64,000 bases of DNA, from positions 62,001 to 126,000 of the forward strand of contig JAJAGP010001663.1 of the NCBI GenBank assembly GCA_025084515.1. Reading direction: 5' to 3'. A program made the position numbers and the translations under genes. This document shows, in pieces, positions 11,221-21,891 of this stretch; positions within the stretch are counted from its first letter, which is position 1; every line of letters begins with the position of its first letter. Source of the stretch: Ancistrus triradiatus. Taxonomy: Eukaryota > Chordata > Actinopteri > Siluriformes > Loricariidae. The notes under the pieces are model-generated. The model was not told where the DNA came from. It saw nothing but the letters and a program-made list of their open reading frames with translations, and did not search any database.

Positions 11221-11945
11221 ACCATCTTATATCGTAGCGATCAGCAAGGGGTCCTCTCTCATACAAACGTTTCAGATAATTGATTGGTCAAATATTTTTC
11301 GAGTTATGACCATTTGTTTGACAGGTCCAAAATCGCTTGAAACTGAGATTTTAGGGATTTTTATAAATTCACTTTTTCACTGAACAAACGTGTCTAAAAT
11401 CATTATACTTTCATCTAGAAACTCCATTTCCACTTCAAATGGTAGAGATACTTCCCCTTAATGACACATCAAAGTATCTCATCGTTCAACAAAATTATTT
11501 TTCGAGTTATGACGATTTGTTCGGGACTAGGTATTGATTTTCCCTCCCATTGACTCCCATTATAATTGCCTCATCTCTGATTTGTCTTTTTCTAAATTTT
11601 CATGTGTTTTTAACTTGTCATAACTCTGAAACTTTCACATCAATCCACACAGTTTTGTCAAAGCGATCAGCAAGGGGTCCTCTCCCACACAAGCTTTTCA
11701 GATAAGCAATCGGTTAGTTATTTTTCGAGTTATGACCATTTGTTTGAGAGGTCTGACATAGCGATTTTACTTGAAACATATGGCTGTGTGGATTTGAAAT
11801 GTAACTGTCATTGTCTCTCTCCCTGTCTTTCACACAGACATACGCACATGCAGGCCACGCCCACACACAGAGCAGCTGTCATTCACACAGAATGGCTTGG
11901 ATCAGCTCTTCTGACACCTATTAGAGCCATTGTTTGCATAGTAAC
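11221..11945 (+). repeat. 420-bp unit of copy A, right part, plus CA-rich joint
   Basis: Resumes the unit interrupted by the L2, then runs through GGTAGAGATACTTCCCCTTA (about 11440) and the CA-rich joint, ACATGCAGGCCACGCCCACA (about 11848), that leads into the 138-bp array in several members. Confidence 0.7.
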
Positions 11946-11949
11946 ACAG

Positions 11950-12375
11950 AGGGCACAGAGGTATTTGGCAGGACAGTTTTCGCCCTACAGCCATGAAATT
12001 TGGCATACTTGGTCCCGGGTGCAATCTGAGGTGACATGTGATGCCCATGGGATCCCTGTGGACCCCGGCTGGGTACTGGGGCCCTTTGTGGGCCAATTAC
12101 CGCAACTCGGTCAGTTTTCGACCTACGGCTACAAGATATGGCAGGGTTAATCACGGGTGCAATCTGAGGTGACATGTGATGCCTATGGGGCCCATGAGGA
12201 CCTTGGCTGAGCACTGGGGCCCCTGGCGGGCCAATGACTGTAACTCAGTCAGTTTTCAGTCTTTGGCCACGAAATTTGGCAGTCTTGGTCCAGGGTGCAA
12301 TCTGAGGTGACATGTGATGCCCCTGGGGAGAGACCAGGTTTGGCACTGGGGCCCCTGGCAGTTCATTGACCATTC
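11950..12375 (+). repeat. 138-bp minisatellite, about 3 units (copy A)
   Basis: Same unit as in N1 (GGTCCCGGGTGCAATCTGAG, CCCCTGGCGGGCCAATGAC). Only about three units are present. They sit between two copies of the joint sequence, because the whole block from about 11545 to 12000 recurs at 12380-12835. Confidence 0.8.
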
Positions 12376-13060
12376 ATCTTCCCATTCACCCCCATTATAA
12401 TTGCCTCAACTCTGATTCGTCTTTTTCTAAATTTTCATGTGTTTTTAACTTGTCATAACTCTGATACTATCACATCAATCCACACAGTTTTTTGGCATAG
12501 CGATCAGCAAGGGGTCCTCTCCCAGACACGCTTTTCAGATAAGCGATCGGCTCATTACTTTTGGAGTTATGACCGTTTGTTTGACAGGTCTGATAGAGAG
12601 ATTTTACATGAAACATATGGCTGTGTGGATTTGAAATTTAACTATCATTGTCTCTCCCTCTTTCTCTCACACACACACGCGCACATGCAGGCCACGCCCA
12701 CACACAGAGCAGCTGTCATTCTCACAGAATGGCTTGGATCAGCTCTTCTGACACCTATTAGGTCCATTGTTTGCATAGTAACACAGAGGGCACAGAGGTA
12801 CCTGACAGGACAGTTTTCACCCTACAGCCATGAAAATCAACAGGCTTGTCCCAGGTACACTGAAACTCTGCACCTGATGCCATTGGGGTCCCTGGAGTTC
12901 CTGACAGGACACATAGGCCCCTGTCAGGTTAATGAAAGTTTTTAAGTCAGTTTTCAACGTATATCCCCAATAATAGGTTGGCTTGGTCCCGGATACACCC
13001 TGAGGTGACAAGCGATGAACATGTGGCACTTGAGGTTCTGAGGTGACCTGTTATGCCTTT
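12376..13060 (+). repeat. Second copy of the joint block, and diverged 138-bp units
   Basis: CCCATTATAATTGCCTCA (12390) to CAGCCATGAAA (12835) repeats 11558-11996 with an offset of about 832 bp. Diverged 138-bp-like units continue to about 13060 (TGAGGTTCTGAGGTGACCTG), a stretch also found in N4 at 44510. Confidence 0.7.
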
Positions 13061-13500
13061 GGGGACTTCAAAATTTTAAACTGTCATAATTTACTTTCTG
13101 ATCAATCCACACAAAAAAGGCAATGAAGAGGTTCTCTCCCTCAAAATTAGTTCATTCAAGTGAAATGTAAATATCATCTGTTATGACCATTTGCTTGAAA
13201 GGTGTTATAACCTTACACATGGATATAATTCTATAGGCATACTTAATTCTAACAGGTTTGTCATGATTTGAATTCGTAACAGTTACTTTTTCACACATGG
13301 GCAGGTATGCAGACACTTGGAGCTATTATGATGAGGGATGGGTGGGGCACTGTATATGATGTCTGCAGAGTCTCTGCATATGTTTTACAAAAAATTTTTT
13401 TACTTTTGCTATCACTTATGTAAATACACTTAATATATAATAAATGTATTTTGGCCATTTAATTGTGGATTTGCAGAACATTTTCCGAGCTTCACCCCAT
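13061..13500 (+). other. Shared non-coding region upstream of the Helentron promoter
   Basis: No coding frame. It is colinear with 46850-47200 in copy B (CACTTGGAGCTATTATGATG against CACTGGGAGCTGTTACGATG), so it belongs to the element and was present before A and B separated. Confidence 0.6.
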
Positions 13501-13743
13501 TTCTGAAGAGCAGAGTGATGTAATATCAGCTCAGCATGTTGTCCAATCAGATCAGAATAAGTTCTGTTTAAACTGAGCTGTTAAGGTGCATTCCAGCCCT
13601 TTCTGCGCTCTGTACACTTTGATACGAACTGCTACTGACTTTTGAGATTTCTGAGTTTTCAACGAACCCTATGGAAGCCTTATTATACAGCCTACAGACA
13701 GCTACAGTCATCCTGTGAATTTGATCTTCTCACACATCATTCG
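13501..13743 (+). promoter_or_regulatory. Putative Helentron promoter and first exon
   Basis: A CCAAT box (13543-13547, TTGTCCAATCAGATCAG) is followed about 200 bp later by a strong splice donor, TTCG|GTAAGT, with GT at 13744-13745. Copy B has the same pair (CCAAT at 47256-47260, donor GT at 47458-47459) at nearly the same spacing. No good TATA box was seen. Promoter function and transcription are inferred; the conservation is seen. Confidence 0.45.
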
Positions 13744-15930
13744 GTAAGTCTAAACTGTGTTAATGTTTATTGCCCTGTTTAAAATGCAGCCGATATGTAT
13801 CTCCGTAGCCTGTGAAAGCTAGCTGTGGTTCAGCATTATCTGAGCTTCATCGTCGTGTTTGTTCTTAAAATGGAAGACCTGCGGTCACTTATCACTGTCT
13901 ACTAAAGCCGAAAAAATATAAACCTGTTTAATTTCATGTACGCGACAAATTTTATGGTCAAGTAAAAAATCTCACTCGCAACCTCACGCCGTGCTTTGAA
14001 ATTTTTAGCGCCTTTTGTCTCAGTAATAAGACACAATCACGAATTATTGCGCTATATCGATATTATTCGGTTCTCTGCTCCAAGAGTAAGGATTCATGTG
14101 GGTTAGTTCAGCTAAAACACAGCGTAAAATGCATGCATTTTTGAAACTTTTATGTGTGCATTCAAATGAACGTGACGGCAAGATAAAAGCAATTGCGCTG
14201 GTGTAGTAGCAGCATGGTGCCATGCACAACACGGAACACACCCATATAAACAGCAAATAGTCAGCGTGTCTGTATTATATATATTTCATTATTAGTGTAT
14301 AGATATTAAATATAAAGTTCGTAATCAGCGTTGCTTTTAGGAAATTATCAATTGTTAACTTTATTGCGTGTACTATGGCCACACTGAGCGTAGCACAGCA
14401 CAGCAGCTGGAGCCTTTTACTGACAGCGAACTAATGCCATTCATAATGGTTCTGTATCTACGTGCAACGCTCTGCAAAGTCCGTGCACCCGTAGCAAAAT
14501 GTTCCTATATATACACATTAACGAGAGATTTACACACATGCATGTATGTATAAAACTATTGTATTTGTGTGTTTAAATGAACGTGTACGCAATATAAACA
14601 CGCACGACTCATGTTCGCGCGCATTTTTATTTTTTTATTTTAGACTAGATGTGATAAGGGGAACAGATAAAACGCAGCAGCAGCGTGGCCAGCTCATTTT
14701 ACCGGGGTGCAAGCCCCGAATGTTTTGAGTATAATTTTTAACGTTATGGCGAACATTCTATCCAATATCTAACATTGAAGCATGTATATTAATTTCAATA
14801 AAGCAGTCAAAATCAGCTTCGTTAGGTGTGTATGTGTGTATGTGTATGTGTGTCAGAGTCAGATAGCGGTAGAAGTTCGGAGGTAGTGATACGAATTCTG
14901 GCTCTTTAAGGGAGTCCATTCTTAATTGTATAACTTTAGCCTTTTATAATTCATTGTTTTGTCCAATGATTAGTGTGCAGATATAGCACCATCTTATGCA
15001 CTGTATACTAATTAATTCAGACAAAACCTTATTTCATTAATATAAAACTTTTACATTATGTTTAGAATAAAAAGATTGCATGTGAAAACTTCACATACTA
15101 CTACATGTGTGTTAAACGCATTATTTATAGCTTACTGAATGGTGTAGTGTTTTGCTACAAATACATCACACAGTGGCATTGGTATTACATTAAAATTGAC
15201 TGTTACAACATCTTGCTAGCCAGTATGCTACTTGGGTATCATGTTGGCTATTAAAATATGTAAAATAAAATATACTAAAATATTTTTAATAACTGTCTAA
15301 ATAACTACACAATGTATGGACAAAGGTCAAAGTCAGATTAAGTTTTGGTAGGACTAATACCTATTAATTGCTGTCCATCTTTAAGAATAAAACTCAACAA
15401 CAAATATGCGATTTGTTAAAGTGGAACAGAAAAAAATCTACCTGCCAAAAACAACATTTGAAAGGCAAATATATATTTTTTTAGATTTTCTGGTGCAGTT
15501 CACAAACATCTTTCACATGTATACAATTTTTAAATCATAACTTTTAATAACCTTATCATCATTTACCAAAGAGTGTTATGTCATTTCACTTATCATAGTT
15601 TACAGTGTATCTGTTTTTGATTTTGGCTCAATCACATCCATGGATATGACATCACACTTTAAGCCTGTATTCCCTGATATGCCAAAAAATCATTAAATAA
15701 TAGTTTTTGATGAGTAAAATACACTATATGAAGATATTGATGATCAAGCTGGAGTTTTTCTATCTATCTATGCATAATATTACACTTTGGCACATATTAC
15801 AGCCACAGTACCCAACATGCATCCCACTTTTAGGAACGTCTCCTACCAGAACGGCAAAATACTTTTATGGCTAACAGCTTTATTTATGTGTGATTGCAAA
15901 GCAAGTTTAACTTTTTTTTCCTGTTTACAG
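13744..15930 (+). other. Probable first intron of the Helentron gene (copy A)
   Basis: Starts GTAAGT and ends in the pyrimidine-rich acceptor CTTTTTTTTCCTGTTTACAG (AG at 15929-15930). A 28-bp stretch follows, then a second donor CTG|GTAAGTG (GT at 15959-15960), and another AG lies shortly before the ATG at 16042. AT-rich with no coding frame. Copy B has the same signals at 47458 and 52521-52554, with a LINE inserted in the middle. Confidence 0.4.
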
Positions 15931-16073
15931 GTGTCATTTCGAGTGTGTTATTAAACTGGTAAGTGAGTGAACAGGTAAGTAAGTACAGTGGTAAGTATTA
16001 CAGGTAACCCATTAAAATCGGTTTTAGAAACACTCAACAAAATGCCAAAGAAATCGAAAAAGTCCCAAGCCAA

Positions 16074-16424
16074 ATGCAGCGGAAGGCAGTTGGCTCTGGT
16101 TCGGCAGATGACATCACGACTACCAGTGGGAGAGATGTTACTACACTTGTTCTGCCAAGGGAGATCGCAATAACGGCATGCTTCAGCCAAGCAGATTGCC
16201 GTTTTTCAGCAGACAATCGAAATAGCCAGTGTGTCGCCAATTCACTCATGTTTTTGGCACACTTCAATGAGGATCAAAACATAAATGAGGAAAGGCTAAA
16301 CCTCATATTGACAGAAGGAGACCAATTATATCATCATATCAGGCACAGATTAATGCTGAATAACACATTTGTAAGCAGGCATTTACACTTTGATGAGCTG
16401 CCTTCTACAGTCAGCACTAACTGA
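16074..16424 (+). pseudogene. N-terminal papain-fold-like protease domain, part 1
   Basis: Encodes the Cys-bearing half of an extra N-terminal domain. The motif RNSQCVANSLMFLAHF (Cys codon at 16230) resembles the nucleophile helix of OTU and C76-type deubiquitinating cysteine proteases; the assignment is by motif only. The frame is joined to the true start at 16042 by a frameshift near 16075. It ends at a TGA (16422-16424) where copy B has CGA, so the stop is a CpG-type C to T change. OTU-like proteases have been reported in vertebrate Helentrons; their role is unknown. Confidence 0.5.
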
Positions 16425-16593
16425 GGCCAGTACACTGTGATAAAATCAGATACTCAGAGTGGTTGCTTGCTTGACAGTCCAGCACCAGGCATGGCGCTGT
16501 TTAAAAACCTTCCAAGTCGTCTGAACTCTCTTGGAAATGAATATTCTTATGCCCTGTTGATTGTAGGAGCTTTGTGCACAAGTCTGTTCAAAG

Positions 16594-18321
16594 ATGCACG
16601 ACAGATATGGTTTCTTTGATCCACATGCCTGTAGTGCTAATGGTGCATGCCATGAAGAAAATGGTACAGCTGTGGTGGTCACATTCAGTCAGGTGACCGA
16701 TCTGACATGCAGGCTAGTCCAGCTCTTCCATCACTCACTGTCATTTCCTTCATGTCAGCAGTATGACCTTTTACCAGTTTTAAGATTTGAGAGAACTTCT
16801 AAAAACAATTTAACAGACATTACTGAGACCAGTGGTGATCTTCATATTAAAAAGCCTGAAGTACATCTGGGTACCAGTGCTGAGGCAAGTGTGGTACAAA
16901 TGGCACTAAGCACAAATCTGACTATATCTGCACAAAATGAGCATCCAACAAAAGCTGTCATAACAAAACTGAATAAAAGCAGAAGAAGAAAAGCTGCTTC
17001 AAAGCTGAAAAACTTGCAAGACTGTCAAAAAGTAGAAAAACAATTGTTGAATGAAGAGAGAAGAAAAGAGAAAAGGAAAGATGCTGACAGAAAAAGACAC
17101 AAAATTCAGTCAGCAAAAAAGAAAGCAAACATGAAAGCCTGTTACAGAGATGACCTTGCTTTCTGGTGGAAACAAAAGGAGTTTATTAGACGACGTTACA
17201 GAGAGGACTCTGATTTCCAGCTCAAACAGAAATACTTAACCAGGCACCGGTACAGAGATAACATTACTGTCCAGCAGAAACAAAAGGAGTTAATTAGGTG
17301 CCATTACAGAGAAGACTCTGATTTTCAGCAGAAACAAAAGGAGTTTATTAAGCGCCGTTACAGAGAGGACTCTGATTTTCAGCAGAAACAAAAGGAGTTT
17401 ATTAGACGCCGTTACAGAGAGGACTCTGTTTTTCAGCAGAAACAAAAGGAGTTTATTAGGCGCCATTACAGAGAGGACTCAGATTTTCAGAAGAAACAAA
17501 AGGAGTTTATTAGGTGCCGTTACAGAGAGGACTCTGATTTCCAGGGAAAGCAGAAAAACTTAACCAGGCACCGTTACAGAGATAACATTAATATTCAGCA
17601 GAAACAAAAAGAGTTAATCAGGCAAAGATATTGTGATGATATGGTTTATAGATCTAAACACAGGGAGCAAATGTTAGAGCAGTATTTTAAATTGAGATAC
17701 ACCCACAACCCCAAAGCTTTGCACACCATAAGCTGCGCTAATCGTATAAAAGGCAAATACAAGACCATTGTAGGCTTTACAAAGGAAATACAACCTAGCG
17801 TTGATGCAAAAGCTCAATTAATAGAAAAAGCTCAGTCACTGTTTAAATCAAATATTCAGCACGAACCTACCTTTATCTGTACTGTCTGCCATCGGTGTCT
17901 GTTCCCTAACCAGGTAAAGACATACAGGTCCCAGTCCTACACCAAAGACCCTGAACTTGCTTCCTTTTGCAGAACTGGGAGTTTTGTTCATGTTTGTAAT
18001 GAGGACTGCATAGAAGGGTGTATACTCCCAGAACGTAGAGAGGAATGGATTTGTCACTCTTGTCATGATAACCTGAAGTCTGGACAAATGCCATCTATTG
18101 CAGTGGCAAACCACTTGCAACTTGGCCCAATTCCTGATGAACTTCAGGGTTTAAACGTGCTTGAGAGACATGTCATTGCAAAATTCATACCCTTTGCAAA
18201 GATAATTTCTCTCCCAAAAGGACAACAGAGAGCAATGCATGGGGCTGTAGTCTGCGTTCCATCTGAAGTTGAAACAGCTGTTAAGAGTTTGCCCGCCCCC
18301 CTTCAGTGTCCCAATTGTTGA
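16594..18321 (+). pseudogene. Helentron middle segment: protease His block, 18-aa repeats, DUF6570-like
   Basis: A 575-residue open stretch, the longest in the window. Residues 1-70 hold the second half of the protease-like domain (FFDPHACS, GTAVVVTF), giving a possible catalytic His/Asp. Residues 125-180 are Lys/Arg-rich. Residues 183-344 are nine 18-residue repeats. Residues 420-560 contain CxxC pairs (CTVCHRC, CHSC) followed by SGQMPSIAVANHLQL and LERHVIAKFIPFAKI, typical of the DUF6570 domain next to Helitron Rep domains. The real protein continues upstream (16430-16593) and, after a frameshift in a C-run at about 18295, downstream from 18306. Confidence 0.7.
17140..17625 (+). repeat. Nine 54-bp repeats inside the Helentron ORF (copy A)
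   Basis: Units start at 17140, 17194, 17248, 17302, 17356, 17410, 17464, 17518 and 17572, each coding 18 residues of the form RYREDSDFQQKQKEFIRR; a diverged tenth unit follows at 17626. Units 2-3 and 8-9 form matching pairs (LTRH then RYRDN), so a two-unit block was duplicated around near-identical central units. Copy B has only two units (54163-54270). The strong positive charge suggests nucleic-acid contact or a coiled coil, which is inference. Confidence 0.9.
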
Positions 18322-18689
18322 AGGTAAAACTGAAGAGACGTCTCTGTTATAAAGGACATTATCAGTTTCAGAACTTAGACATGAAAAAAGTGCGAGCTGC
18401 ACTACTGAAACTTAAAGATATTCACTCCGAATACAGTGATGTCTCTTTAGCAGAGGACGCTGATTGTGACATTTTTGAAAACCTTGACATCATGAATAGC
18501 AGTGACACAGAGTGTGAAAAAAATGAGGCTGCACAGAAAACCAGCCTGACGAACAGCCCGACAATGTACAGCAAGGCTACGCTGTTGCCTTTGACTCATG
18601 CTTACAGCCAGAAGATGTTGGCCAAGAAATTCTGGCATTTGGAGAAAATGTCTACTCCATTGCTCCTGCTGAAGGAAATCGCCCAGTAA
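18306..18689 (+). pseudogene. Helentron segment between DUF6570-like and Rep domains
   Basis: Continues the protein after the frameshift near 18295 (LLKVKLKRRLCYKGHYQFQNLDMKKV in frame, shown here only by its start and end words). It holds acidic and Ser-rich sequence (SLAEDADCDIF, NSSDTECEKNEA). Frame is lost again near 18540 and 18690. Copy B has the same segment, split at its TA by a Tc1 insertion. Confidence 0.65.
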
Positions 18690-18841
18690 GCTTTTTCAAA
18701 ACCCCTAATTTAGAATCAGTGGCATTTCCAGTGCAGTTTAACACAGGTACCAATACACTCGATGAGCCACAGTGACTCAAAAAGATTTCCCCAAGTAGAT
18801 ATTTTAATGTAAGGCTTTTCAGTGCTGACAATCGCTTTGCA

Positions 18842-19522
18842 ATGGATACAAACTACATTTTCTTTGCCCAGTTTGTAACAGAAATGCACTTTGTGATGTC
18901 AAGCATGTTTATTCAGATGCGTAAAGGCAAAGTTTACACAAAGGATGGTCGCAGGATAAACAATGCATTGCTGAAAGACAAACGTGAAGTTCAAAACCTT
19001 ATTAAACAAGGGGAAGCAATGCGATTCATGCAGCCACTCTGAGGAACCCCAGCTTACTGGGAGAAAACCATGAAAGATCTGTTTGCTATGCTACGACAGA
19101 TTGGAATCCCAACGTTTTTCTGCACATTCAGTGCAGCTGAAATGAGGTGGCCTGAGATAATAACAGCCATCAAAAGACAACAGGGTCAAACTGTAAGCTT
19201 CGGTGATATGGACTGGGCCAGCAAATGTGACGTTATAAGAAGTAATCCTGTAACAGTCATTAGAATGTTTGAGAAATGAGTAGAGGCTCTAATGAGAGAC
19301 TTAATTTTCTCTCCTGCTCAGCCCATAGGCGAAGTAGTTGACATGTTTTATAGGGTAGAATTCCAGGTCAGAGGATCAGCACATATCCACTGCCTTTTCT
19401 GGATAAAGGATGTTCCAGAATTTGAGAGCAACTCTGATGAAGAGGTGACTGAATTCATTGATAAATACATAACTTGTCGCTGCCCAATGAACAGACAGAT
19501 CCAGAACTGCATGAGATTGTGA
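18842..19522 (+). pseudogene. Helitron_like_N / Rep N-terminal half with HUH motif
   Basis: One frame with two stops encodes the Helitron_like_N domain: YIFFAQFVTEMHF, IPTFFCTFSAAEMRWPE (19110-19160), MDWASKCDVIRSNPVTVI, and the metal-binding HUH motif AHIHCLFWI (about 19378-19404). The first stop comes from a 9-bp insertion at 19040 that copy B lacks. The second (TGA 19277-19279) is shared with B (57906-57908). In rolling-circle Rep proteins the two His residues bind the metal ion used for DNA nicking. Confidence 0.8.
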
Positions 19523-20193
19523 ACCAGATGCAGTCCCACAGCAGAAACCACACAAAATCATGCAAGAAAGGAAAGAAACATTGTCGCTTTGGATTTCCCA
19601 AACCCCCAGTGAATTCCACTTTTATAACAAGACCAAGGGGACAGAATCCCGATGAACCAGATTCCACAGTGCAGGCAAAAGAACAACTCAAGAAAGTGTG
19701 GGATTTGTTAAATGATCCAAAGTTTTCATTTGAAAGCATAGGCGATGTCCTTTCACAGTGTGACATGAGTTATGCTGAATCTGAGTCTCACCTTGCATCT
19801 GCCGCTGACTCTAATGTGGTCATGATGAAACGTGAGCCCAAAGACTGCTGGATTAACGTTTACAATCCACACTTGCTGCGAGTCTGGAATGCCAATATGG
19901 ACATTCAGTACGTCTTAAATGGATACAGTTGCGTAATGTACATGCTGTCTTATATAACCAAGGCAGAGCATGAGATGAGTGAACATCTCAAACAAATTGT
20001 GAAGGATTTGAGCCATGAAAACACATCCGAGCTGGAAGAAATTAAATGTATAATGCAAGCATACTCTAAGCACCGTGAAGTCAGTGTGCAAGAAGCTGTT
20101 ACTCGCGTCTGTAGCTTAAAGTTAAAGTCCTGTTTTAGAGATGTCGTGTTCATTCCAACTGATGATAACTTTATGAAAATGGTCTTCCTATGA
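19474..20193 (+). pseudogene. Helentron Rep C-terminal half with catalytic Tyr pair
   Basis: 240 residues. The pair Y-x-x-x-Y lies in VMYMLSYITKAEHE, with Tyr codons at 19939 and 19951. This four-residue spacing is that of the two catalytic tyrosines of active Helitron Rep proteins, which cut and hold DNA ends. Upstream is KKGKKHCRFGFPKPP, a conserved Cys/His element. The frame differs from the previous segment by a frameshift near 19480. All Rep catalytic residues are present, but on separate frames. Confidence 0.8.
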
Positions 20194-20399
20194 GAACGTT
20201 GAATACAAGAGAGCCAGACTCTGACGACGTGTGGATGACTGGCTTGACAGAGAAATACAAAGCCAGGCCACAGACTCCAGAGTTTGAATGGATGTGCATG
20301 GCTGACTTTGCATCCAACTACAGAATAGTTTATGGCGGACAGGTTAAAGGCAAAAACGTCATACCACTTCAAAATAACATAGGGTTTATTCAGAAATGA
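20190..20399 (+). pseudogene. Helentron linker between Rep and helicase
   Basis: Encodes GLTEKYKARPQTPEFEWMCM and ADFASNYRIVYGG, conserved linker words after Helitron Rep domains. It ends at TGA (20397-20399). Copy B has the same stop (FIQK then TGA, about 58673), where CGA (Arg) was probably ancestral. Confidence 0.65.
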
Positions 20400-20483
20400 A
20401 CAAAAGGCAAACCTGCTGTCATTAGATATACGCAGTTTTCAGAAAAAAAAGACCATGAAAAGTTTTATGGTTCCCTGCTCAAA

Positions 20484-21128
20484 ATGTTCCTCCCCTATAG
20501 AACAGATGAGCAACTGAAAAAACTAAATTCATATTCAATCTTTTATGTCACAGCATTTGTGAAGCTTTCTGAAACCAGTGGGCTGACACCTGTACGTAAA
20601 ATAGTGCAGGAGATAAGGGTTCGTTTTGAAAAGTCAGTGGATATAGTAGAGCAGGCGTTGGAGGCTTTTGCTGATCTCGGACCCATTGGGGATGCATGTG
20701 CTAATTTTGCTCCTAACTCAGAACTTGTCAGGATTGAATGCATCTCTGAGCGTGAACCAATGGATGCATCTGAGGTTAATGAGCAAGACGATGTGCCTGA
20801 ATACAGCCAAAATGCTGACAGTCGAACAGCTACTGCCCTTGTAGAAGGGCCACTGCTGAGTCGGAATGTCATGCGGCAAATGTACCGCAATTTAAATAGA
20901 ACACAAGCTGCTATTTTTTACACAGTGAGGCGCTGGTGTTTGAGCCTTGTAAATAGAGAAGAGCCAGAACAATTCTTCTACTTTGTTACAGGTGGAGCTG
21001 GCACTGGGAAATCTCATCTGATCAAATGCATTTACAATGAGGCCACAAAAATCCTCAGAAGACTGCCGAGTCTTAAAGAACAAATTGACATATCTCAGGT
21101 GACTGCCCTGTTAACGTCATTTACCTGA
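20484..21128 (+). pseudogene. PIF1-type helicase, N-terminal part with Walker A
   Basis: A 5'-3' SF1B helicase of the PIF1/Helitron type. After FLPYRTDEQLKKLNSY and an acidic stretch comes LNRTQAAIFYTVRRW, then Walker A GGAGTGKSHLIK (codons 20991-21026), which binds ATP. It ends at TGA 21126-21128, where TAAYNISGNTLHS follows in the same frame, so a single substitution broke it. The helicase would unwind DNA during rolling-circle replication. Copy B lacks the whole domain. Confidence 0.85.
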
Positions 21129-21147
21129 ACGGCAGCATATAACATTA

Positions 21148-21891
21148 GTGGGAACACTTTACATTCTGTATTTAAGCTGCCCAGGAGCCTCAAGCCCCCT
21201 TACCAAGGGCTTTTTCTCACATGTTCAAATCATTGTGATTGATGAGATTTCCATGGTGTCCAAAGAGCTATTGTCATATGTAGACTGGAGACTTCAACAA
21301 ATAAAAGGTAGCAAGAAGCCTTTTGGGGGAGTTTCAGTGCTTACCGTCGGAGACTTTTTCCAGCTGCCGCCAGTGGGAAAAGGAAAAGCACTCTGTGTAT
21401 ATGAGGAGCACATTCTAGATATTTGGAGAGATAATTTCAAATTAGTTACATTAACAGAAATCATGCGTCAAAAAGAGGACGTAGCTTTTGCTCAAATTGC
21501 TAAACACGGCTTCGTGTCAAAAAAGAAACTCGATTCATTTGTGTGTGACAGTGATGCAGCACTGTTGGGTACCCGTACTTTTGCCAACAAGGCTGACTGC
21601 CCCTCTGACGTGTTACACGTTTTCCCTACAAACAAAGAGGTGAATAACCACAACACAGAAGCTATAGCTGCTCTTTGTTTGAACATAGTTTGTATTGATG
21701 CAGAGGACTACAAGAAAGATGAACGAACAGGAGAAATGAAAAGTCAAGCAGCTCCATTAAAAGGCCATAAAGATGATCTGCCTGATACCATACAGCTGTC
21801 AGAGGGTGCACGTATTGTCATCACAACGAATTTAGAGGTAGATGATGGTTTGGTTAATGGGACATTTGGCAAAGTCTCACAGAAAGTGTGA
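21148..21891 (+). pseudogene. PIF1-type helicase, central part with Walker B
   Basis: Contains IIVIDEISMVSKELLSYVD (Walker B, DE at about 21241), LTVGDFFQLPPVGKGKALC (motif III), LTEIMRQKED (motif IV) and GARIVITTNLEVDDGLVNGT (motif V region). Every motif of the family is intact. A frameshift near 21190 separates it from Walker A, and another near 21880 from the C-terminus. Confidence 0.85.

Noticed and set aside
16150..16810. Herpesvirus-type tegument protease gene
   Set aside because: The Cys/His blocks resemble that fold, but the sequence is continuous with a Helitron Rep-helicase gene in two copies; nothing else viral is present.
17848..18120. Minus-strand frames opposite the Helentron and LINE ORFs (also 20543-20890, 22263-22616, 49443-49724)
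   Set aside because: They are antisense to recognised motifs on the + strand and show no motif of their own.
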